From positions 439,726 through 503,725 of the forward strand of contig NW_017264193.1 of assembly GCF_001619985.1 (NCBI RefSeq): a stretch of 64,000 nt of DNA, in the 5' to 3' direction. Made by a program: the position numbers and the translations under genes. Below the pieces are notes generated by a model. That model worked only from the letters and a program-made list of their open reading frames with translations. It ran no database searches and was not told the origin of the DNA. The first letter of the stretch is position 1; each line of letters opens with the position of its first letter. The stretch is from Xylona heveae TC161 (Eukaryota; Ascomycota; Xylonomycetes; Xylonales; Xylonaceae). Shown one piece after another: positions 35,544 to 46,693 of this stretch.

Positions 35544-37238
35544 ATGTCAGAAATGAATGGTGTTACGACTAGCCGGCAGAGATGGTGCGGTGTCCTTGGG
35601 CTATTCAGAGTTTCATTCACATAGCTAAGGCTCTTTAGGAAGTATCTCGACCGCGTCCTTTCGCGGCCCGGACCATTTACAGACGAGGACTGGGTACCGG
35701 GCGAGGAAGTGATCAGCTTTCTAGAAAGCGCCAAAGTTTTGTAAGCCGCTAAATATGTCTGATTATTTAAGATTATGCTAATTTTATTGGCTAGAGTAAT
35801 GTCCGTTTCTCTAGATTTCACAATGGACTTGGCTGATACAATGCAGCGGTGCCGGTGGATTGGGTTGCGAAATCTTGAAGAACCTAGCTCTTTCAGGTTT
35901 CAAGGATATACATGTGATTGACATGGGTAGGTCTATATTTTCCCATCTCATGGACTGAATTTATTCTGACATTGTCAGACACAATCGACGTTTCGAACCT
36001 CAACCGGCAATTTCTCTTTCGGCAATCCGACGTGGGCAAGCCAAAGGCAGAAGTTGCAGCTCGCTTTGTTGAACGCCGTGTAAAGGGTGTCAAGATCACT
36101 CCGTATTGCGGACGTATTCAAGACAAAGATGAGGATTACTATATGCAGTTCAACATGATCATCTGTGGACTGGATAGCATAGAAGCACGTCGGTGGATAA
36201 ATGCTATGCTAGTTGGCATGGTTGATATGGAGAACCCAGAAAGCATGAAGCCACTGATCGACGGTGGAACAGAAGGTCTGTATGAGACAAGGCAAATATT
36301 GCGCATAAAAAACAGACGGCAACTGATCTTTTCCAGGCTTTAAGGGCCAAGCGCGAGTCATTTTACCCACTATGACTTCCTGCTTTGAGTGTCAATTAGA
36401 TATGCATGCACCACGAGCAGCTGTGCCCTTGTGCACGCTTGCAACTATTCCGCGACAGCCTCAGCACTGCATTGAATGGGCGCATATTATCGCGTGGGAG
36501 GAAGAGCGCAAAGGTAAAACCCCGTGTCCTTGGTTATATTTCGTGAGTTTCCTAACTTTGCTTTAGGTGACATACTTGATAATGATGATCCCGAACATAT
36601 CACATGGCTGTATCAAAAGGCTCTCGCAAGAGCAAAGGAGTTCAACATTAGCGGTGTGACTTATTCCCTAACACAAGGAGTTGTCAAGAACATAATTCCT
36701 GCCATTGCATCTACAAATGCCATTATAGCGGCCAGCTGCTGCAATGAGGCCTTCAAGATTGCCACCAATACCAATCCTTACTTGGGTGTGCCTGAAACTG
36801 CAAATTACATGATGTATAGCGGAGACGACAGCATCTATACATACACTTTCGAACACCAGCGAAAGGAGGACTGTCCAGTGTGTGGAAATCTCGCGAAGGA
36901 TCTTGAGATTAATGCCCGTTGGACGTTGCAGGAGTTCATCGACAGCCTTGCTGAACGAGCAGAGGCGTAAGTTTTGTTCCTCTTCTTATTCGATCCTTGT
37001 TCAAGATATATATTTGCTGACGCGTCTTACAATGACGTCTAGTCAGCTCAAGAAGCCTACTCTTCGGACGGAAAAATCCTCTCTGTATTATCAGTCGCCA
37101 CCTGCACTTGAGGAAGCCACGCGGCCCAATCTTAGAAAGAAACTGTTTGATCTTGTGAGCGATGGCGAGGAGATTGCTGTTTCAGATCCTGCTTTCCAGA
37201 TAGACTTTAAATTCCGGCTTCTCTTCCGAGACAAATAG
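35544..37238 (+). CDS. UBA3: NEDD8-activating enzyme E1 catalytic subunit Uba3
   Basis: Adenylates NEDD8/Rub1 with Ula1/APPBP1 and passes it to Ubc12 for cullin neddylation. Exons are 35544-35584, 35639-35740, 35795-35800 (6 nt), 35847-35926, 35979-36275, 36337-36513, 36567-36966 and 37043-37238, giving 432 aa. The ATP-binding VIGAGGLG is at 49-56 and is completed only by the 6-nt exon. [17 protein letters not shown] and KAEVAA follow, and the thioester Cys208 sits in [19 protein letters not shown]. Zinc cysteines are CFEC and CPVCG. The C-terminal ubiquitin-fold that recruits Ubc12 is present (KKPTLRTEK to the end). The first exon join is supported because it creates RWKYLDRVL, the conserved start. 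Neighbouring creB and the E2 also belong to ubiquitin-like pathways, but the linkage may be chance. Confidence 0.95.
35795..35800 (+). other. 6-nt microexon of uba3
   Basis: The six bases AGTAAT lie between a 54-nt intron (35741-35794, branch-like GCTAAT, acceptor CTAG) and a 46-nt intron (35801-35846, donor GTCCGT, branch-like GCTGAT, acceptor GCAG). They finish the Leu48 codon, give Val49, and start Ile50. Without them VLVIGAGG is lost; the frame would stay open because 6 is a multiple of 3. Confidence 0.85.
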
Positions 37239-37550
37239 AGGTACACGTTTTAGGCGCCTAAAAATCTGCATTTACATCTTATCAAATGAATGGATTCGGC
37301 TGCTGTATGATCAAAAGAGGACAGCGGATTCTCGTATGAGCAAGCAGGGTCGCACTGGGAAATAAGATTGAAATTGGCGCTACGAACGGGATGGTTGTAT
37401 TATCTTTTCGCATTGTTGAAAAAGGAGGTCTCGTATTGCAAGCTAAGGCCAGTTGCTTCTGCTTATCCATGTCATACTTCGAAATAGCAAAACAGTAGAT
37501 TCCATCTTGAGCCAGAATGCCCCTTCTTTTCTATTCTTTTTCTGGGTCAT
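37239..37550. other. Intergenic region between convergent genes
   Basis: 3' flanks of uba3 and the small zinc-finger candidate. Nothing else seen. Confidence 0.55.
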
Positions 37551-38205
37551 TTATGCTCGTGGCGAATATTCTGAATTGGCCGCGCCATCGATCAAGAAGG
37601 CGTCCGCTTCAGTGGTGGAGTTGGCGTCGACAATTTCGGTATCTAAATCAGTTGCCGGTTCTGTGTGTGCTTGTCCATCAACGGATGCCATTTGAGTTTC
37701 ATTCGATGCCAGTGTCCTTTCACAAAATCTATTCTCCCAACAACCCGATTTCCTCTTTGCTCCACCTTTTACTTTTCGCTCTGAGCATGAATGACACCGG
37801 TAATTTGGATCAGTATCCCAGGGTCTGTTTAGAAACCAGTCAGCGCCCAATAAAGTTGTAAACTAGTTTCGAACCAGATTAGGTATAGCTTACTTTTACC
37901 GAGGCGATTCATCTTCTGCGAATACCGGCGGCATTCTAGTACACTTAGCAAAACTCCTTCAACTCATCAGAGAAGCTTATAAACACATACATCTGGGGTC
38001 TTCCTGCAGAACCGGGAAGCAGTTTTAGATCGGGAGAGTTTCTTAGATGCAATTTAACATGTTTTCTCATCGCCCCTGCTGAAGACCACTTTCTTTCAGC
38101 AGCTTCCCCCGTACAATAGCCACAGTATCTTTCACAGGGATGGATAGAGAAAGACCCAGTAGAGGGCCACGGAGTATGATTATGATCAGGATCGGAACAG
38201 GGCAT
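37551..38205 (-). CDS. Putative small zinc-finger protein (174 aa)
   Basis: A gene model I built by splicing: exons 38205-37991, 37935-37900 and 37824-37551, joined in frame over introns of 55 and 75 nt with GTATGT and GTAAAA donors. The first exon holds a C2H2-like finger, CGYC...HVKLH, near residues 30-55, preceded by an additional HPCERYC. The last exon has YRCHSCSERK and then GCWENRFCER, a second cluster of four cysteines. The C-terminus is acidic and Thr/Ala-rich. It may be a nucleic-acid-binding or zinc-stabilised regulator. I do not recognise a family. The middle exon is the least certain part, because other acceptors close by are possible but break the frame of exon 3. Confidence 0.5.
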
Positions 38206-38810
38206 AATGAATTCGAATCAACGATTGATTGACTGACTTGGAGGACTCCCTCTTCTCCATGGATTGACTGATGCCCCAGATACGTAGGAATAGGTACGTA
38301 GGTACATTGGAATCTTTTCTCGCGACGCGCTTTCGTGACCAATTACCTGATTGGGCAAAGTCGTGATGCCGGTGACGAGAGGTGGAGTCATAGTGTTCGC
38401 CAATTAGAGGCTAGCGTGCAATTGAGCAAAGCACGGACCAGGCGCACTTTGAACTTTTACGTTTGACCGCCAAACCCAGTCGCTGCTGTACTCTTCTCCT
38501 CCCACTCTAGAGAGATCTTTCTCACCTTTATCCGCCACGACGTCTTTTCGTCTCTTCTGTCATCCGCATACTGCAGCATCTGGCATCTGCAGTTGCAAGC
38601 ACTACATGCTTAATCACGGCGGCATTTCCTATTTATTCTACACAAGTTAGACTGCTGTCTTGCCGCTTGGCGCTACAGCGTTGTGGAAAGTTCTTTCGCT
38701 ACTCTGTGACCGTAGAGGCCAGAGCTGGAATATCGATCATTATCCCCCACCGATACCCTGGTTTCGCCGATACCTAGGGCTGAATTATCCATGATAGCAT
38801 ATTTGGCTTC
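38206..38810. promoter_or_regulatory. Divergent upstream region of the zinc-finger candidate and rrn3
   Basis: About 600 bp shared upstream DNA. A 16-codon upstream ORF of rrn3 lies at its right end (38791-38838). Confidence 0.5.
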
Positions 38811-38838
38811 ATGGTCTCCATCACCCCCTCTGCACTAA
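38791..38838 (+). promoter_or_regulatory. uORF overlapping the rrn3 start codon
   Basis: ATG at 38791 opens 15 codons (MIAYLASWSPSPPLH) and stops at 38838, in a different frame from, and past, the rrn3 ATG at 38811. If the transcript begins upstream, this should lower rrn3 translation. Confidence 0.45.
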
Positions 38839-40930
38839 GGCCTTTGGCCACTGTGCCTCCGCCTGTTGCAAAGATTGTCCCTCCGCGACCCGGGCTCGCT
38901 GGGAAGATTCGAAAACGAGATGAGACGGAAGACATGGATTTGAATGGCGAATTTGCTGCCCCTAACCCGATAAAGCGATCCAAGGTCGCATTCGATCCGG
39001 ATGTTGAAGTTCGGGTTCTGGGGGCTGAATGGGAAAAGGGCCTTGAGCTGGTCCGTGAGGAAGTTCGTCGGGCGCTAGAGCGTCATGCAGTGGGCGACTC
39101 TTCGGAATATGATCGAGTCAAGGAGATATTCACCACCGCCAGGTTATCCGCGGGAGATGATGCACCGTCGCCAACGACTGTGAAGAATTATACAATTGCT
39201 CTCCTAGGCAACGTTTCACATCTGAACAGAACTTGTTCCGGTTTGGTGCATGCAGCCTTGGGCTGCGACTGGTTAGGACGAGACGAGTCGTATTTGGCAA
39301 TCTACGTTCGTTTTCTGGGCAATCTGGCATCGGCACACGGCAGCTATGTTCGGCCAATCCTGGCTATGCTTGTTGATTCTCTTGGTCATGGTAGGTCCCA
39401 TGTCGAGCCAAGCTTTGATGACCCAGACTAATTGTCGTTCCTCCAGTCTCGCCCAGATCTGGTTCCCTGCCTGGTTATCCTGTCGTGCGAAAGCCTCAGC
39501 TCTACACACGGGCTCACATGGTGCTGAAGTACTTACTTCGGCTTATTCCCTCGGCCAGTGGTGCTCTGTCTCCGATCCTGTCTGCTGCCTTCCCTCATTC
39601 CTCCGACTCCAAGGTCGCTCATGTCAACTATGTACGAAATTTGCTCAGACTCATCGGCTACACCCCAGAACTACAGTCAGAGGTTCTTGCTCTGATCACT
39701 GAGCGACTTGTCAAAATTGACGTGCAAGTTCAGGTCGACATGCAGGATCTCGAGGAAGACATCGAAGAAGGCCTAGTTGATGATGTCGTCGCTCGGCGTG
39801 AGCGTGGTCTCCTCGAGGAGGAGGAGGATGACGAGGACGACTCTGAGGATGAGGACGACGCCAGCTCTGTCTCTAGCGAAGAGAGCCTGACAGACGAAGA
39901 GCAGCGCATCAAGGATCTCAAGGAGAATGTCGAGAAGATGGACTCCATTCTGGACATGCTCTTCTCATATTACACTCCATTTTTCTCCGGCGCACCCGAG
40001 GATAGCGATGAGACCTTTGGACTCCTCTTGAATCACTTCACGACCATCATTCTGCCCACCTATCGATCCAGGCATACTCAATTCTTACTTTTCAACTTTG
40101 CGCAGTCTTCGCCACTTCTCATTGACCAATTTGCGGGCGTCTGTATGCACTTGATCTTTGACAAAGGCCGGCCCGCGGTCTTCAAACAATCCGCCGCAGC
40201 CTACCTGGCGAGCTTTATCGCCAGAGGCGCCTATGTGTCTCCGCAGGTGGTACGGGACGTCTTTGACATACTCGGTGCCCACCTGGACTCTTTCCGTATC
40301 GAATATGAAGGCAGCTGTCGCGGCCCTGACCTTCGACGGTACGGCACCTTTTATGCCATGGTCCAGTCACTACTCTACATCTTCTGTTTCCGATGGAGGG
40401 ACCTTGTCGCCAATGCGGACGATTATGTCGACGATGATGACTTTGTCGACTTTGAAGGACGTGACATTATCTGGGCACCTGGCGTCAAGGAGGTCTTTGC
40501 TCGCGCCGTTTACTCGAAGTTTAACCCGCTTAAGGTCTGCTCGCCTCCGATTGTCAACGAATTCGCTCGCATCGCCAACCACTTGCGATTCATGTATGTA
40601 TTCTCCTTGTTGGAGACCAACAAACGCATCATGCTGGCCAACCACGCGGACTCTTCGGCATCTGGAGCTTCGTACAATCAGCCTACACGCGAAACCGCGC
40701 TGTCGGCAAGACGGGATGACAGCCACCACCAGCTGGACGCCTATTTTCCATTTGACCCGTACAACCTGCCCCGCAGCAAGCGTTGGGTAGTTGACAATTA
40801 CATTGAATGGCAAGGTGTGCCCGGTCTTGACGATGGGCTGGACGACTGCGATTCTGAAAGCGAGGAAGAAGTGGACGAAGAAGAAGTTGAGGAGCATGAC
40901 ACTCAAACAGACTCTGCGAGCGAGTACTAG
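38811..40930 (+). CDS. RRN3: RNA polymerase I initiation factor Rrn3
   Basis: Rrn3/TIF-IA bridges RNA polymerase I and the core factor at rDNA promoters and is the growth-regulated step of rRNA synthesis. Exons are 38811-39390 and 39447-40930 (687 aa). After a basic N-terminus the protein is HEAT-like. Typical segments are VKNYTIALLGNVSHLNR, SYLAIYVRFLGNLASAH, TRAHMVLKYLLRLIP, VNYVRNLLRLIGYTPE and ARGAYVSPQVVRDVFDIL, then FCFRWRDL near the C-terminus. The very acidic loop (EEEEDDEDDSEDEDD, near residue 340) and the acidic C-terminus are also seen in yeast Rrn3. With AC40 only 3 kb away, two Pol I genes lie close together. Confidence 0.93.
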
Positions 40931-41547
40931 CTGTTTTTGTGTACAATGCTCTCGATGTTTTAAAATTTTTTTTCTCTCTTCCAGCTGGATATCCTGGATT
41001 GAATTTCTACTGTGCTGCTTTCTAGCGAGGCGTTGGTGTTCTTTTTCGACCTGGTGTTTGGGTCTCTTTTGCTTATTCGCTTCTCACACCTTCTCATGCT
41101 CAGTCAGGATAAAGTTGCTCTGCATTGCATCTTTCTGGCTAGGACGGCATAGCATGGCGTTGAATGTTTTCATACTGCATGGCACCCTTAAAAGTTGCTA
41201 CAGCACGAAGGAAAAAGTTTGCCTGGTGTTTGGAAAGGCAAAAGAAAAGTTTAATGTTTCTGTCACATGAGCTCGCTCCTTTGCCTTGCTCTAATTGTCA
41301 CGGCTTTTTGTTTACCCATTGCTTTCATCTACATCGATCTACGTACTCTTCTGGATTTAAGAACTCTACTTCTCGGGTAGATAATCGACCATATAATTGA
41401 TTAACTTATTTTCAATATCTTAGTTCCATTGCTTGTTTCCTTGTTCAAGATCTCGTCTCATCATTCATCACACAGCCGTCAAAAGTCCACCCCAATATTT
41501 AAAACGCCATTCAACGAACACATCCACACATACACAACCTTTTACCA
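40931..41547. other. Intergenic region between convergent genes
   Basis: T/C-rich 3' flanks of rrn3 and the repeat-protein gene. No gene supported. Confidence 0.6.
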
Positions 41548-42315
41548 TTACCCATCCGTCAACCCCAACGGGTTCCTCGCCGTCTGCAACCTCCCTCCCG
41601 TCCTATTTCTCCTCCGCGTATTCTCCAAGCCCAGCGGATTCCGCGCCGTCTGACTTCTCGCCCCCCTCGCCTTCGTCGCATCCCGCACCCAGTTCCCCGC
41701 ATCTTTGCCCTGATCTCCCCACCCACGCATCGTATCCGACACTCCCGTGCCAATATATTTCCCACTCCTCGTTACTCTGCCGCTCATATACGTCCCTCCC
41801 CTCGTCACACTATCGCCCGCGCTCTTCCCGCCCTCCGTCACCCGATTCCCCGCCCTCACGCCCCCCCTCGTCACGCTCTTCCCCGCTGATTCACCTTGCC
41901 GCGTCACCCCGCCGCCCACGCTCTGTCCACTGCTCCGGATCCGCTTGTCCGCCGCCTGCGCCCCCTCAATGATCTTCCGCCCCGTCGCCTCGCTGCTCCG
42001 TGTGATCCCTGTCCCTGCCGCGCTCGATGACTCCGTGATCGAACCCCCCGCGGCCCGCCCCCGTCGACTTATACCCTGTCCTGCCCCCGCAGATGACCCG
42101 CTGATGGACTGCCCGAAGGACTTCGCCGCCCCGCTGACGGATTCTCCGTACGATGCCGCCCCGGAGTTGATCGACCGGTCCCACCGGTTCCCTTGCCGCG
42201 TGATCGATGTCCCGATCGTGTCCATGATGCTGCCCCCTGCGTCGCCCGCGGCGGCGGCCATGTCGGATGCGGCGCGGTATAAAGCGGCCGCGATGGGGTT
42301 TTGGGAGTCGGACAT
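41548..42315 (-). CDS. 11-residue tandem-repeat protein (255 aa), unknown
   Basis: A single-exon gene encoding a Gly/Ser/Arg/Thr-rich protein. Residues 36-200 consist of 15 uninterrupted repeats of exactly 11 residues, such as KSVTRGGVRAG, NRVTEGGKSAG and GSITESSSAAG; consensus x-(G/S)-(I/V)-(T/S)-x-x-G-x-x-A-G. The N-terminus is Ala-rich (IAAALYRAASDMAAAA). The C-terminus is basic and carries two copies of QTARNPLGL about 26 residues apart. Eleven-residue periodicity is known from group 3 LEA proteins, synucleins and perilipins, where it makes 3-11 amphipathic helices on membranes or lipid droplets, but the glycine content here is higher. Function unknown; stress protection or lipid-surface binding are guesses. 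The coding DNA is more GC-rich than its surroundings. Confidence 0.75.
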   Translation of the reverse strand: MSDSQNPIAAALYRAASDMAAAAGDAGGSIMDTIGTSITRQGNRWDRSINSGAASYGESVSGAAKSFGQSISGSSAGAGQGISRRGRAAGGSITESSSAAGTGITRSSEATGRKIIEGAQAADKRIRSSGQSVGGGVTRQGESAGKSVTRGGVRAGNRVTEGGKSAGDSVTRGGTYMSGRVTRSGKYIGTGVSDTMRGWGDQGKDAGNWVRDATKARGARSQTARNPLGLENTRRRNRTGGRLQTARNPLGLTDG

Positions 42316-43338
42316 TTGGTTTTTTTTTGTTGTTTGGGGGTGTTGTTGTTTTTGGGCGGCTTTCTTTCCTTGGCTTGCGTTATATTATTGTAGTTGTTAT
42401 TGGCGGGTTTTGTGACTCGTTTGGTTTTGTGTCGTTATTCAACTTATTTCTTTTCTTTTTCCGTTCCTTTTCTGGCTTGCGTTATCTGTGCGTCTTATGC
42501 AAACTGAACTTGGATTTAGATTCTTGAATATTGAAGATTGGTGGTGATTTATTGATTCATCTGACGGCGTAATATATTCCAGTTGCCAAGTCGATTGTTG
42601 ACTCGATAGCTGCGTGGCGTCATGAGATGGAGCCACAATTATTATACTCCAAGATGGGCAAATGGATCGATGAACTCGATGGCATTGAATGCGCACGGTG
42701 AGAGAGAGAAAGATGGAAAATACTGTATTTCTTATGGCATAGGAATATATTATATACCTTACCTGCCTTACGTAGGGGCTGGAGAAAGCTTGTTTTGTGT
42801 GGGTTTTGGATGTCGCACGAGCTAGTCCCCGCGTGGGCATGGCAGTGACGTATAGCTAGTGTGGTCTCGACTCTCGACAAATGGATGCCCGGGCGTGCAT
42901 TTCATAGAGGGATCACGACTGCGAGAGAAACATAGGGACTTCAGCATGTGGATTTGTTGTTTGTTTCGTCGTAATTTTTTCTATTTGCATTTTCACTACA
43001 ATATTTTTCTCAAAAAAAAAAAAAAAACAAAAACAAAAAAAAAACAAATCAAATTAACTCAAATTTTCTCATATTACTTAAATAATGTAAAGATTCGATT
43101 GAATATTTTAATATTTATCCCTGCAGAACTATTTAGTATATACAATACATGTATACACCTGTTGTGATAACAGAGATCAATGATAAATAGATCCTTCGTA
43201 AAGGAAATTGTAAAGAAGAATATGAAAAGAACTACTTTTTCTCTAAGTCCAACCCCCAATCAACAAAACGCCGGGAAAAATGCTCAGGTAAAAAAATGAA
43301 AAGAAACAAGCAGGGCTTAAGTGTAGGATCCTCACTGC
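42316..43338. other. Intergenic region
   Basis: Promoter side of the repeat-protein gene and 3' side of the AC40 gene. Poly-A-rich tract at 43012-43048. Open frames at 42439-42880 and 42859-43259 are not supported. Confidence 0.55.
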
Positions 43339-44673
43339 TCAGCGCATCATGCTGGCAAGACTCCGCTTCATCCGCTGGCACTTGACCTTCAACACCTTAA
43401 CGCTCTCAATGAACAGCTCATCACTGTCATACTGGCCCGTGCTTTCAACATGGAAAATAAAATGGTCCCGAACCCGTCCAAGCTTGACCTTGTCCTTGAA
43501 CTCGTCATGTCGGAGACACTCTCGGCTGACCGTATCCTTGTATGGGTTCACCACGACTGCCTTCTTCTCGCCTACGTGACCCTCGTAGCCGGAGCCCACC
43601 CGCGAGGCCTCCTCTTCAGTGACGTCTTCGAGCGCAATGACGCCCTTGGGGAAGCATGTCTGGAACTTGACTGCGTCGTCCCCAAGAATGGGCCGCATAA
43701 TCTTAATGTCGGGAAAAAGTCGATACGAGGCCGTAGCTACCGGTGAGAATTTGGCGTGATCGGCGCCAATACCCTTGATGCAGTGCATTTCAAGGTCAAT
43801 TTCCTGGCCAGGACGCAGCTTGGCAAGGAGAATGTTAGGGTGGAACGAGCGGATGGCGCCTTCGGGAGAGGAAAAGTAATCACGCTGACGGCCGGCGGGG
43901 TGGAAGGTAAGTTGGTGAGCGTAGACTTCAATTATAATTAGTTAAATGTTGCCCTTGAAATTTGCCCGATCGTCGAGGAAAAAAGAATAGGTACGACATA
44001 CCGTGAGCATTGTGGAATAGCTTGGTTGGATCCGTCTCGCCCCTGGCGGCGGCCGGATTGCGCGAGCATGCAACTTGCAGCTTCATCACGACGGTATTGT
44101 AATCGCTTGGCTCGGAACCCTCGGGGTCTTCCTCGGTAGGTTTCTTGAACCATTTGAGCCAGTTGAGACCAGCCTTATCGCCGGTCAAAGGGACGAGTCC
44201 GAGACGGTGCGCCAGCACCTCATCCTGGATAATGGAGGTGTTGTTGTGAATGAAGACATATTCAATGGCGAGAGAGGGAACCTCGGAAATGAGAATACGG
44301 CGAAAGGCATTGGCAATGGCGGCATCGACCCCGATGAGGGAGAAGCTGGCGTCGTATTGATCGTTGTGGTGGAATTCAACACGGAGGTTCTGCAAAGTGT
44401 GAGCAACGTATCGCGGAACAGTTGAATTACTTCTATTTCCCCGCAAGAGACAATGCACGTACATTCCGGAATTTCTCTAAGCTCCAAGAGTGATCTTCTC
44501 CGGGATAATGGCCAGGAAAATCGGTAGACTGAACATGGGTGACGGTTTCAAGATTGATGCCGACGTTCTAGGGGGAAAGTTAGCATGCATTGGCCTTTGA
44601 ATTTGATAAATAAGCCTGCAAATCGCACCTTTCGGCGATCAAGATCAGCCTCTGATAGAGCAGGAACCGGCAT
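43339..44673 (-). CDS. RPC40: RNA polymerase I and III subunit AC40 (RPAC1)
   Basis: The alpha-like subunit that pairs with AC19 to seed assembly of both Pol I and Pol III. Exons are 44673-44629, 44567-44463, 44389-44002 and 43925-43339, giving 374 aa. Alpha-family landmarks include [43 protein letters not shown] and VPLTGD. Then [18 protein letters not shown] is completed across the third intron, and [36 protein letters not shown] is followed by the C-terminal [18 protein letters not shown]. Length matches the family. It is divergent from the complex I gene across about 490 bp and next but one to rrn3. Confidence 0.95.
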
Positions 44674-45160
44674 GGCGGGCAGTTGTGACTATTGTAGAAT
44701 GTTTGATTTCGCCGATAATTGATAAATAATTTTTGCCCAAAGAGAATCGGATGCTGCACGGATTTTGCTTAGTCATTGGATCAGTCGTTGCATAAATCAG
44801 ATTCATAAAACCTATGCACTGAACTAGCACCGAATGGGCATCAAAGCGCACTAAATGCACTAAACAGACTAAAGCTTACTCATCAGTCACTAATTCACCC
44901 GCAAATGCGGAGAGCGGGAGTGGCAGCCAATCAAAATGCAGTAAATACAAGTGACGGGCACCCCAAACCCCAGACTTGTCTCCCCATCGTCTTTGATATC
45001 AGGCTGGACCGAAGTGTCAGTGTCATCGAAGGAGCTACACATAGGCCAATTCGATATCTTAATTGCCACAGTATTACTTTGTGCATTCAATCACGAATTT
45101 GCAATCCAATGCTCTATTGTTGAATTCCTGACCTATAGCAGCATCAACAACCAGAGCGCA
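44674..45160. promoter_or_regulatory. Divergent upstream region of RPC40 and the 49-kDa complex I gene
   Basis: About 490 bp containing both promoters and leaders. No further gene. Confidence 0.5.
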
Positions 45161-46693
45161 ATGGCCAACCTCGCGGCCCGGTTAGCCGGGCGGAGCTCTA
45201 GGTGCTTGTGTGCCCGTCCAAGCATTTCTCTTTCACGATCGAAACGCGCACCACAATTTTCATGCCCGACGATACGCAGCATTTCTACTACCGCACTTCG
45301 TCATGCGGAGGCTTTCTACGAAGGAACCAAACTTATCCCTGTAGACTCAGATTTTCGGCACCCCACTGATCCCGATGATCCTCAATATCTCAACGTCGCT
45401 CCTGACGATGGCTCAAACCCTGAGAACCGCAAGATCAGACACTACACGGTTAATTTTGGCCCACAACATCCAGCTGCGCACGGTGTACTGCGTTTGATTC
45501 TCGAACTCAATGGCGAGGAAATTGTCCGAGCCGACCCGCATGTGGGATTGCTGCACCGTGGCACCGAGAAGCTCATTGAATACAAAACATACATGCAGGC
45601 ATTGCCGTACTTTGACCGATTGGATTATGTCTCGATGATGACAAACGAGCAATGCTTCTCTCTGGCCGTGGAGAAACTGCTGAATATTGAAATTCCCGAG
45701 CGAGCGAAATGGATTCGAACGCTGTTTGGCGAGATCACCCGCGTCCTCAATCACCTCATGTCTGTCCTCTCGCATGCTATGGACGTTGGTGCATTGACTC
45801 CTTTTCTGTGGGGTTTCGAAGAACGAGAAAAGCTTATGGTACCTTTCCCTACCCTTCATTACAATTGTTTTCCCCTTCTCTCACGATCTTTTCCCCAGTC
45901 TCCATATCGAGTAAGGAATACTAAGTTCAATCAGGAATTTTACGAACGAGTGTCTGGTGCTCGTCTGCACGCCGCATACGTCCGTCCTGGCGGCGTATTC
46001 AAAGATCTCCCTGTCGGACTGCTAGACGACATATACCAATGGGCAACACAGTTTGGTGACCGCATTGACGAAACCGAGGAACTTCTGACCGACAATCGTA
46101 TTTGGAAAGGTCGTACGCAGGGGATAGGCGTTGTCTCTGCTGCTGACGCGCTCAACTACTCCTTCACTGGTGTGATGCTCCGCGGCTCTGGAGTGCCTTG
46201 GGACATTCGGAAGTCCTCACCCTATGATGCGTACGACCAAGTAGAATTTGACGTTCCCGTGGGCGTCAATGGCGATTGCTACGACCGGTACTTGTGCCGG
46301 ATGGAGGAGTTTCGACAATCCCTACGCATTATCCACCAGTGTCTGAACAAAATGCCTCCCGGACCGGTCAAATATGAAGATTACAAAATTTCTCCGCCCC
46401 CTCGCGCGGCAATGAAGGAAAATATGGAGGCTCTTATTCATCATTTCTTGCTTTTTACAAAGGGCTATGCTGTTCCTCCTGGAGAAACCTATTCTGCCAT
46501 TGAGGCGCCAAAGGGCGAGATGGGCGTATTTCTCGTTAGCGATGGCTCAGAGAGACCATACAGGTGCAAGATTCGTGCACCGGGCTTTGCACACCTGGGA
46601 TGCTTTGACCAAGTTTCGCGAGGTCATTTGCTTGCTGATGCCGTGGCGATCATTGGCACAATGGACTTGGTTTTCGGCGAGGTGGATCGTTGA
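45161..46693 (+). CDS. nuo-49: NADH:ubiquinone oxidoreductase 49-kDa subunit (NDUFS2), mitochondrial precursor
   Basis: A nuclear-encoded subunit of the Q module of complex I, forming part of the quinone site. Exons are 45161-45838 and 45935-46693 (478 aa). The first about 45 residues are rich in Arg/Ser with no acids, a mitochondrial targeting sequence. Landmarks: [15 protein letters not shown] with the quinone-site His, [60 protein letters not shown], and the C-terminal [12 protein letters not shown]. The ATG at 45161 is used because upstream in-frame codons do not resemble the family. The intron is 96 nt, a multiple of three, without an in-frame stop, so an unspliced message would code for 32 extra residues between Met226 and Glu227. 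Confidence 0.95.
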   Translation: MANLAARLAGRSSRCLCARPSISLSRSKRAPQFSCPTIRSISTTALRHAEAFYEGTKLIPVDSDFRHPTDPDDPQYLNVAPDDGSNPENRKIRHYTVNFGPQHPAAHGVLRLILELNGEEIVRADPHVGLLHRGTEKLIEYKTYMQALPYFDRLDYVSMMTNEQCFSLAVEKLLNIEIPERAKWIRTLFGEITRVLNHLMSVLSHAMDVGALTPFLWGFEEREKLMVPFPTLHYNCFPLLSRSFPQSPYRVRNTKFNQEFYERVSGARLHAAYVRPGGVFKDLPVGLLDDIYQWATQFGDRIDETEELLTDNRIWKGRTQGIGVVSAADALNYSFTGVMLRGSGVPWDIRKSSPYDAYDQVEFDVPVGVNGDCYDRYLCRMEEFRQSLRIIHQCLNKMPPGPVKYEDYKISPPPRAAMKENMEALIHHFLLFTKGYAVPPGETYSAIEAPKGEMGVFLVSDGSERPYRCKIRAPGFAHLGCFDQVSRGHLLADAVAIIGTMDLVFGEVDR

